This document shows positions 58,626 through 64,000 of a stretch of DNA of 64,000 nucleotides, in pieces. This stretch comes from Enterobacteriaceae endosymbiont of Donacia thalassina (GTDB lineage: Bacteria; Pseudomonadota; Gammaproteobacteria; Enterobacterales; Enterobacteriaceae), in NCBI RefSeq assembly GCF_012568245.1, contig NZ_CP046188.1:2233-66232 (forward strand). Direction: 5' to 3'. How positions within the stretch are numbered: the stretch's first letter is position 1; each line of letters opens with the position of its first letter. Made by a program: the position numbers and the translations under genes. The notes beneath the pieces were generated by a model. That model had not been told where the DNA came from and did not search any database. It saw only the letters and a list, made by a program, of their open reading frames with translations.

Positions 58626-58661
58626 TATTTTAAAAAATTTATTTATATAAGGAAAAATTTT

Positions 58662-59360
58662 ATGTCTAATATAAAATTAGTATTATTACGTCATGGACAA
58701 AGTGAATGGAACAAAAAAAATTTATTTACTGGATGGAATGATATAGAATTATCTCCAGAAGGAAAAATTGAAGCAATACAAGCAGGAAAAATATTAAAAA
58801 AAAATAATTTTAAATTTGATTATGCATATACTTCTGTTTTAAAAAGAGCTATACATACTTTATGGTTAACTTTAAAAGAATTAAATCAACTTTGGATTCC
58901 TGTTAAAAAAACATGGAGATTAAACGAAAGACATTATGGAAGATTACAAGGAATGAACAAAGATCAAATTACAAATAAATTTGGTATAAAAAAAGTACAG
59001 AAATGGCGTCGTAGTTTTACTGCTGAACCTCCTTCATTATCAATAGATGATATTAGATGGCCTAGATTTGATCTAAAATATTCCAAATTAGAAGATTATC
59101 AATTACCTTTATCAGAAAGTTTATCTAAGACTTTAGATAGAGTTATATATATATGGAAAAAAAGTATATCTTCTAAAATTAGGAATGGAGAACGTATTCT
59201 TATTGTTGCACATGGTAATTCATTAAGAGCTTTAATCAAGTATATTGAAAATATTAATGATAATGATATTATTAACTTAAATCTTGCTACAGGAATACCT
59301 ATCATCTATGAATTAGATCATGATTTAAATTACAAAAAAAAATATTATTTAAATAATTAA
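58662..59360 (+). CDS. gpmA: 2,3-bisphosphoglycerate-dependent phosphoglycerate mutase
   Basis: Glycolytic interconversion of 3- and 2-phosphoglycerate. It is 232 aa (E. coli 250); the missing part is the flexible C-terminal tail. The phospho-His is His11 in LRHGQSEWNKKNLFTGW. TSVLKRAIHTLW, LNERHYGRLQG and VAHGNSLRALIKY complete the active site. AAGG precedes the ATG. Confidence 0.95.
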   Translation: MSNIKLVLLRHGQSEWNKKNLFTGWNDIELSPEGKIEAIQAGKILKKNNFKFDYAYTSVLKRAIHTLWLTLKELNQLWIPVKKTWRLNERHYGRLQGMNKDQITNKFGIKKVQKWRRSFTAEPPSLSIDDIRWPRFDLKYSKLEDYQLPLSESLSKTLDRVIYIWKKSISSKIRNGERILIVAHGNSLRALIKYIENINDNDIINLNLATGIPIIYELDHDLNYKKKYYLNN

Positions 59361-59376
59361 TATAAAAATATTAATT
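59355..59376. terminator. Hairpin between gpmA and pta
   Basis: AATTAATAT and ATATTAATT (9-bp arms, 4-nt AAAA loop) overlap the gpmA stop and are followed by TTATTTTTTT on the plus strand. It sits between convergent genes. Confidence 0.45.
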
Positions 59377-61515
59377 TTATTTTTTTATAGATTCAGCTTG
59401 AATAACTGTAACTGCTATTGTGTATATTATATCTTCAACTGAAGAACCTCTTGATAAATCATTGATTGGTTGTTTTATACCTTGTAATATCGGACCTATA
59501 GAAATTATATTTGATGTTCTTTGAACTGCTTTATAAGTAGTATTACCTGTATTAAGGTCTGGAAAAATAATAATATTTGCTTGTCCAGCAACTAAAGAGT
59601 CTGGTGCTTTATATTTACCAATATTTTTTACAACAGCAGCATCATATTGTAATGGTCCATCTATTATTAGATTTGGTAATTTATTTTGTACTAATTTAGT
59701 TGCTTTATATACTTTTTCAACTTCAAATCCTTTACTAGAATTACCAGTTGAATAAGAAATCATTGCAATTTTAGGAATTATATTAAATAATTTACTAGTT
59801 TTTGCTGATTGTATTGCTATTTCAGCTAATTGTTTATAATTAGGATTAGGATTAATTGCACAATCACTATATATTAGGATATTTTTAGGTAATAACATAA
59901 TAAATATTGATGAAATTATAGAATATTCTGGTAAAGTTTTAATAATTTGTAATGCAGGTCTTATAGTATTTGCTGTTGTTGTATTAGCTCCAGAAACTAT
60001 TCCATCAACTTCATTATTTTTTAACATCATAGTAGCTAAAAAAATATTATCTTGTAATAATTTTATAGCATTATTTTTATTTAAAAATTTATCTTTTCTT
60101 ATATATATTAATTGTTCTATATAGTTATCTCGAATTAAATTAGGATTAATAATATCAATATTATTTAAATCTATATTATTTATTTTAGCTATGTTTATAA
60201 TTTCTTTTTTTTCTCCTAATAATATACATTTAGCTATATTTTTTTGAGTACATATTGATGCAGCTTTAAGAGTACGTAATTCATTACCTTCTGGTAATAA
60301 AATTGTTTTTTTTGATTTACGAGCTTTATTTATTAAATTATATTTAAATATAAATGGTGAAATATAAAATTTATAATTTACATATTTTTGACTAAATATT
60401 TTAGAAGGAATATATAAATTAATATATTTAATAATATTTGATATTAAATTAGAATCATCAGTTGGAAAATTATTTTTATGAAAATTTTCTAATTTTAAAT
60501 AAATATTATAAAAATTATTTTTTGTAAATAAAAAATATATATTATTATTTTTAATAATTTGAGTAATTTTTTCTATAATTTGATAATAATTTTTTTCTAT
60601 TATATCTGTAAATAGTATAGCTTTAAAAAAAATATTTTTAGATAACATATTATATATTTTTTTAATTTTTGAATTATCTTTTATAGAAATAATAATTAAA
60701 GATTTATTAAAAAAATCTTTATTTATAAATATTTGTTTATCATAAAATATAATATATTTAATGTTATTATATTTTATATTATTAGAAAAATCAATTTTTA
60801 AATATTTACATATAGTTTTTAAATTAATTCCAAATACAAAATTTTTTAACCATGAAATATATATCATTTTTTTTTTATCTAAAAAAGATAAATTATTATT
60901 TATAATATTTTTTTTTTTCTTTAAAAAAAAATTTTGAAATATATTTATATTATAAAAAAAAGGATTATTATTATTTTTATTATTATAAACAGTTTTAACA
61001 AAGGAAAATATATGTTTTGTTTTTAAATTATATATTTTTTTTTTAAAAAAAGTATTAATTATAAATTTTGTTTTTTCTAAAGTTTCATTTTTAGAAAATT
61101 TAGATGCAACAAAAATAATTTTTGTATCAAATATATTTGCTATATCACAATTAAATTTAAATAATATTGGTTCAATATAGCAAGGTATAATGCCTTCTAT
61201 AAAAAGAATATCTGTATTATTAATATTTTTATGATATTTTTCTATTATTTTTTCAATAATATTATTATATTCAATAGTATTATTTAGTAAATTAATATCA
61301 TTAATTTTTAATGGGTTAATAGATTCAATATTTAAATTGTATTTATTTAATACATGATTAGTATAATTAAAATTATAATTTTCTATTTGTGAAATAGGTT
61401 TTAAAAATTTACATTTTAATTTTTTATTACTAAAATGATGTAATAATCCTATATTTATACTAGTTAAAAAATGAAAATCAATATTTACTGGAATTGACAT
61501 AATTACTTTTAACAT
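59377..61515 (-). CDS. pta: Phosphate acetyltransferase
   Basis: Converts acetyl-CoA to acetyl phosphate for AckA. It is 712 aa (E. coli 714). The N-terminal P-loop-like and DRTGG regulatory regions (about 1-380) are retained in length but heavily Asn/Lys/Ile drifted, with only MSIPVNIDFHFLTSINIG and KFLKPISQ recognisable. The catalytic domain (about 390-712) is conserved: ILLPEGNELRTLKAA, VDGIVSGANTTTANTIRPAL, IDGPLQYDAAVV, IIFPDLNTGNTTYKAVQR and ISIGPILQG. It follows ackA by 46 nt, as in E. coli. Confidence 0.95.
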   Translation of the reverse strand: MLKVIMSIPVNIDFHFLTSINIGLLHHFSNKKLKCKFLKPISQIENYNFNYTNHVLNKYNLNIESINPLKINDINLLNNTIEYNNIIEKIIEKYHKNINNTDILFIEGIIPCYIEPILFKFNCDIANIFDTKIIFVASKFSKNETLEKTKFIINTFFKKKIYNLKTKHIFSFVKTVYNNKNNNNPFFYNINIFQNFFLKKKKNIINNNLSFLDKKKMIYISWLKNFVFGINLKTICKYLKIDFSNNIKYNNIKYIIFYDKQIFINKDFFNKSLIIISIKDNSKIKKIYNMLSKNIFFKAILFTDIIEKNYYQIIEKITQIIKNNNIYFLFTKNNFYNIYLKLENFHKNNFPTDDSNLISNIIKYINLYIPSKIFSQKYVNYKFYISPFIFKYNLINKARKSKKTILLPEGNELRTLKAASICTQKNIAKCILLGEKKEIINIAKINNIDLNNIDIINPNLIRDNYIEQLIYIRKDKFLNKNNAIKLLQDNIFLATMMLKNNEVDGIVSGANTTTANTIRPALQIIKTLPEYSIISSIFIMLLPKNILIYSDCAINPNPNYKQLAEIAIQSAKTSKLFNIIPKIAMISYSTGNSSKGFEVEKVYKATKLVQNKLPNLIIDGPLQYDAAVVKNIGKYKAPDSLVAGQANIIIFPDLNTGNTTYKAVQRTSNIISIGPILQGIKQPINDLSRGSSVEDIIYTIAVTVIQAESIKK

Positions 61516-61561
61516 TATTTTATTATTACCTTTTAAATTAATTAATTTTTTATATTATTTA

Positions 61562-62764
61562 TTATCTATTTATAATATTAAATGTATCTTGTGCTATCAT
61601 TAATTCTTCATTTGTAGGAATTACTAATATTGGAATACTATTAATTGTATTTATTAATCCAGTTTTACCAAATTTTATTTCATTATTTAATTTATTATCA
61701 ATAAAAATATTTAAAACTTCTAATTTTTTTATTGTTTTTTTTCTAATTAATACACTATTTTCTCCAATACCACCTGTAAAAATAATTGCATCCATTTTTT
61801 TTCCAATTAAAATTCTATAAGATGCTATATATTTAGATAAAGAATGTATAAATATGTTAGTAGCTCTTTTTATTTTATTATCTTTTGAATAATTATTTTC
61901 AATATATCTAAAATCACTAGTTATGTTAGTTAAACCTAATATACCTGATTTTTCGGTTAAAATTTTGTAAATTTTATCTATCTGAATATTTAATTCATTA
62001 AACATATAAAAAATAATGGCAGGATCAATATTTCCACATCTTGTACCCATTACTAAACCTTCTAAAGGAGTTAATCCCATTGAAGTATCAATACTTTTAC
62101 CATTTTTTATTGCAGTAATGGAAGAACCATTTCCTAAATGACATGAAATACAATTTAAAATATTTAATGGAATATTCAATATTTTTGAAGCAATTTGAGT
62201 AACATATTTATGACTAGTACCATGTGCTCCATATCGACGTATTTTATATTTCTCGTAAAATTTTATTGGTAAAGCATATAAATATGATTCTTCAGGCATT
62301 GTTTGGTGAAAAGCAGTATCAAATACAGCAACTTGTTTATTTTTTAAATGAGGTAATATTTTTGTTATTTCTTTAATACCTATTAATTGAATAGGATTAT
62401 GTAAAGGAGCAAATATAGATGCTTTTTGTATTGCTTCTATAACTTTTTTTGTAATTATTACAGAATTTACAAAATTTTCTCCTCCATGTACAATACGATG
62501 ACCTACAGCTATTATATTATTATATAATAAATATTTTTTTAAAATATTATTTGTTATATAATTTAATATTATTTTATGATTAATTTTTATGTAAAAATTT
62601 TTTTTTTTTTGTGTATTATTAATATTCCATTTAATATAAGAATTTTTATTATTAAAATTTTCTGCTAAACCAAATAATAAAATTTTTTTTTTTTGAACAT
62701 TTATTACTGAAAATTTTAAAGAAGAACTACCACAATTAATAACAAATATTAATTTATTTAACAT
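61562..62764 (-). CDS. ackA: Acetate kinase
   Basis: Makes ATP and acetate from acetyl phosphate. I use the ATG at 62764, giving 400 aa as in E. coli; GGAA lies 8 nt upstream. A frame four codons longer would begin at a TTG inside that site. Motifs are VINCGSSSLKFSV, GHRIVHGGENF, DTAFHQTMPE, RRYGAHGTSHKYV, GTRCGNIDPA and FTGGIGENS. The ackA-pta pair with pfkA and gpmA indicates fermentative acetate production as an energy route. Confidence 0.96.
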   Translation of the reverse strand: MLNKLIFVINCGSSSLKFSVINVQKKKILLFGLAENFNNKNSYIKWNINNTQKKKNFYIKINHKIILNYITNNILKKYLLYNNIIAVGHRIVHGGENFVNSVIITKKVIEAIQKASIFAPLHNPIQLIGIKEITKILPHLKNKQVAVFDTAFHQTMPEESYLYALPIKFYEKYKIRRYGAHGTSHKYVTQIASKILNIPLNILNCISCHLGNGSSITAIKNGKSIDTSMGLTPLEGLVMGTRCGNIDPAIIFYMFNELNIQIDKIYKILTEKSGILGLTNITSDFRYIENNYSKDNKIKRATNIFIHSLSKYIASYRILIGKKMDAIIFTGGIGENSVLIRKKTIKKLEVLNIFIDNKLNNEIKFGKTGLINTINSIPILVIPTNEELMIAQDTFNIINR

Positions 62765-62914
62765 ATATATTTCCAAAATAAATAGTAATTAATAAATAAT
62801 TACTATTATATATAAAAAAATAATAAAATTATATATAAGATAAATGATAAAATTTAATAATATTAAAAAATATAATATATACATAATTAATAATTTAATA
62901 TATTATATACAAAT

Positions 62915-62986
62915 GGCGCATTGGCAGAATGGTTTATGCAGAGGATTGCAAATCCTTTTATTTCGGTTCAATTCCGAGATGCGCCT
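62915..62986 (+). tRNA. cysT: tRNA-Cys (anticodon GCA)
   Basis: Cloverleaf with acceptor GGCGCAT/ATGCGCC, anticodon loop TTGCAAA (GCA), T-arm CGGTTCAATTCCG and discriminator U, the cysteine identity base. CCA is not encoded. It is followed by tRNA-Leu, as in E. coli glyW-cysT-leuZ with glyW absent. Confidence 0.96.
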
Positions 62987-63015
62987 TTTTTTTAAAAATA
63001 ATTTATTTTATATTT

Positions 63016-63102
63016 GCCCAGATGGTGGAATTGGTAGACACAAGGGACTTAAAATCCCTCAGCATGTATATTGCTATGCGGGTTCAACTCCCGCTCTGGG
63101 TA
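63016..63102 (+). tRNA. leuZ: tRNA-Leu (anticodon UAA)
   Basis: Class II tRNA with acceptor GCCCAGA/TCTGGGT, anticodon loop CTTAAAA (UAA), long variable arm CAGCATGTATATTGCTATG and T-arm GCGGGTTCAACTCCCGC. It matches E. coli leuZ. It reads UUA/UUG; UUA is the dominant leucine codon here. Confidence 0.96.
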
Positions 63103-63112
63103 TTACTTTTAA

Positions 63113-63138
63113 AATACCCTAAAGGTATTGATCTTTTT
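63113..63138 (+). terminator. Terminator after tRNA-Leu
   Basis: AATACC and GGTATT pair across a 5-nt loop and are followed by GATCTTTTTG, 10 nt after the tRNA. The four G:C pairs and T-run make it plausible. Confidence 0.5.
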
Positions 63139-63602
63139 GTAAAATATTATTGAAGTAAATAAAAAATAATGATTTTTTCTTCATTAAAAAATAATTATAT
63201 AAATTTTGATTAATATGATTTAATGAAAAATAATAAAAAAATGATTAAAAATTCTTTTAATAATACAAAAAATAATCTTAATATATTATTAATATTTTAT
63301 ATATAATACAAAACTAATAATTTTTATATTTAAATATTTTTTAACAAAATTTTCTGATATTAAAGTAAACATAAAATATATAAATAATAAAAAAAAATTT
63401 TTTAAATAAAAATTAATTAATTTTTATTTTTTATAAAAAATCAATAATTACAATATTTTTTGAATATATAAAACGATATAAACCAACAAATATTATTAAA
63501 ATTTCTTTTATAAATTCTCTAAAAAAATTAAATTTTATAGAAAAAAATAAAATAAACTACATAATTTCTTTATAAAAAAATCTTTTTTACTATTTAATTT
63601 TA
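63139..63602. other. Gene-free A+T-rich spacer (about 460 nt)
   Basis: I see no recognisable protein, RNA or repeat. The longest frame starting with ATG (about 63224) codes for 27 Asn/Lys/Ile residues and resembles nothing. This is the longest non-coding stretch in the window and most likely the remnant of deleted genes. Confidence 0.6.
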
Positions 63603-64000
63603 TTAATTTAATTTTTTTAAAAAAAAATATAAATTATTTTTTATATTTGGAATACCAAAATATTTTGGATATTTAATTTCTGCTAAAAATAAACCATTGG
63701 GTTTTACTGTTACTGAAGCTTTAGTTCTATCTTTAATTTTTATTAATTCTAGTAACCAATCTTCTTTTTTATTACCAATACCTATTTCTAATAAACTTCC
63801 TACAATATTTCTAACCATATGATATAAAAAAGCATTTGCTGTAATATCTATTACAATATAATTTCCATATTTTTTAATATCACAATTTAAAATTTTTCTA
63901 AAAGAAGAACCAATTAATTTTTTACTAGATTGAAAAGATGAAAAATCATGTTCTCCTAATAAATATTTCATAGCATTTTTTATTTTTTTTATATTTAAAT
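63603..64000 (-). CDS. truA: tRNA pseudouridine synthase A, C-terminal part (runs off the window)
   Basis: TruA isomerises U38-U40 in tRNA anticodon stems. The visible 132 codons match the C-terminal half of E. coli TruA: AMKYLLGEHDFSSFQS, NGYY-type GNYIVIDITANAFLYHMVRN, IVGSLLEIG and IKDRTKASVTVKPNGLFL. The frame stays open to the window edge, so the ATG at 63971 is internal and the N-terminal half with the catalytic Asp lies beyond 64000. The last residues are Lys/Asn-rich. Confidence 0.93.
   Translation of the reverse strand, partial: LNIKKIKNAMKYLLGEHDFSSFQSSKKLIGSSFRKILNCDIKKYGNYIVIDITANAFLYHMVRNIVGSLLEIGIGNKKEDWLLELIKIKDRTKASVTVKPNGLFLAEIKYPKYFGIPNIKNNLYFFLKKLN

Noticed and set aside
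62844..63153. Open frames across tRNA-Cys and tRNA-Leu.
   Set aside because: Same reason: two complete tRNAs account for the composition that keeps the frames open.

Overview
The window is a single stretch of a small, extremely A+T-rich bacterial chromosome (rRNA and tRNA genes stand out as the only base-balanced parts). Almost every protein is most easily read against its Escherichia coli counterpart, usually within a few residues of its length, but flooded with Lys, Ile and Asn. Gene order is also a shrunken E. coli order. Examples are 5S-murB, folD/tRNA-Arg(UCU), gltX/tRNA-Val-tRNA-Lys, ftsY-rpoH, recA-alaS-csrA-tRNA-Ser-tRNA-Arg, dusA-dnaB, hisS-bamB-der, ribD-ribH-nusB, fieF-pfkA, ileS-lspA-dapB and ackA-pta, with the E. 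coli genes in between missing. This points to an Enterobacterales obligate insect endosymbiont (Buchnera-like reduction). The exact genus cannot be settled from the sequence alone. There are no transposons, prophage genes, CRISPR arrays, restriction systems or biosynthetic islands.

Layout: 1-3190 holds the end of an rRNA operon (boxA-like leader, 23S, 5S). 3222-9216 has murB, aroQ, the mreBCD cell-shape operon, tusE, tRNA-Ser(UGA), rsmI and the RNase P RNA. 9217-18792 has folD, three tRNAs, gltX, hspQ, alr, metG, a ydjM-type membrane protein, rnb and ssb. 18882-26058 has rpoH, ftsY, rsmD, tusA, recA, alaS, csrA and two tRNAs. 26155-37643 has dapD, ligA, cysS, dnaB, dusA, der, bamB, hisS and tadA. 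37667-48310 has glyA, yajL, nusB, ribH, ribD, then leuABCD-adk and dapA. 48302-64000 has glyS, glyQ, fieF, pfkA, rplY, dapB, lspA, ileS, rpsT, erpA, gpmA, pta, ackA, tRNA-Cys, tRNA-Leu and the 3' part of truA.

Together the genes describe a translation-centred minimal cell (eight synthetase subunits or enzymes, rRNA and tRNA modification, RNase P, NusB) that still replicates and repairs DNA (DnaB, LigA, SSB, RecA). It still makes peptidoglycan precursors (MurB, Alr, DapA/B/D), keeps a rod-shape system and an outer-membrane assembly lipoprotein, and runs glycolysis to acetate (PfkA, GpmA, Pta, AckA). The nutritional genes are complete leuABCD for leucine, dapA/B/D for lysine/diaminopimelate, aroQ for the shikimate pathway and ribD/ribH for riboflavin, as expected for a symbiont supplementing a poor host diet.

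I found no undescribed multi-gene system. The observations most worth checking are selective decay inside retained essential enzymes (GltX zinc site, first GTPase domain of Der, an invariant Asp in LspA), the retention of ydjM as the only gene of unknown function, and the contrast between drifting housekeeping enzymes and near-frozen MreB, HspQ, CsrA and RpoH.
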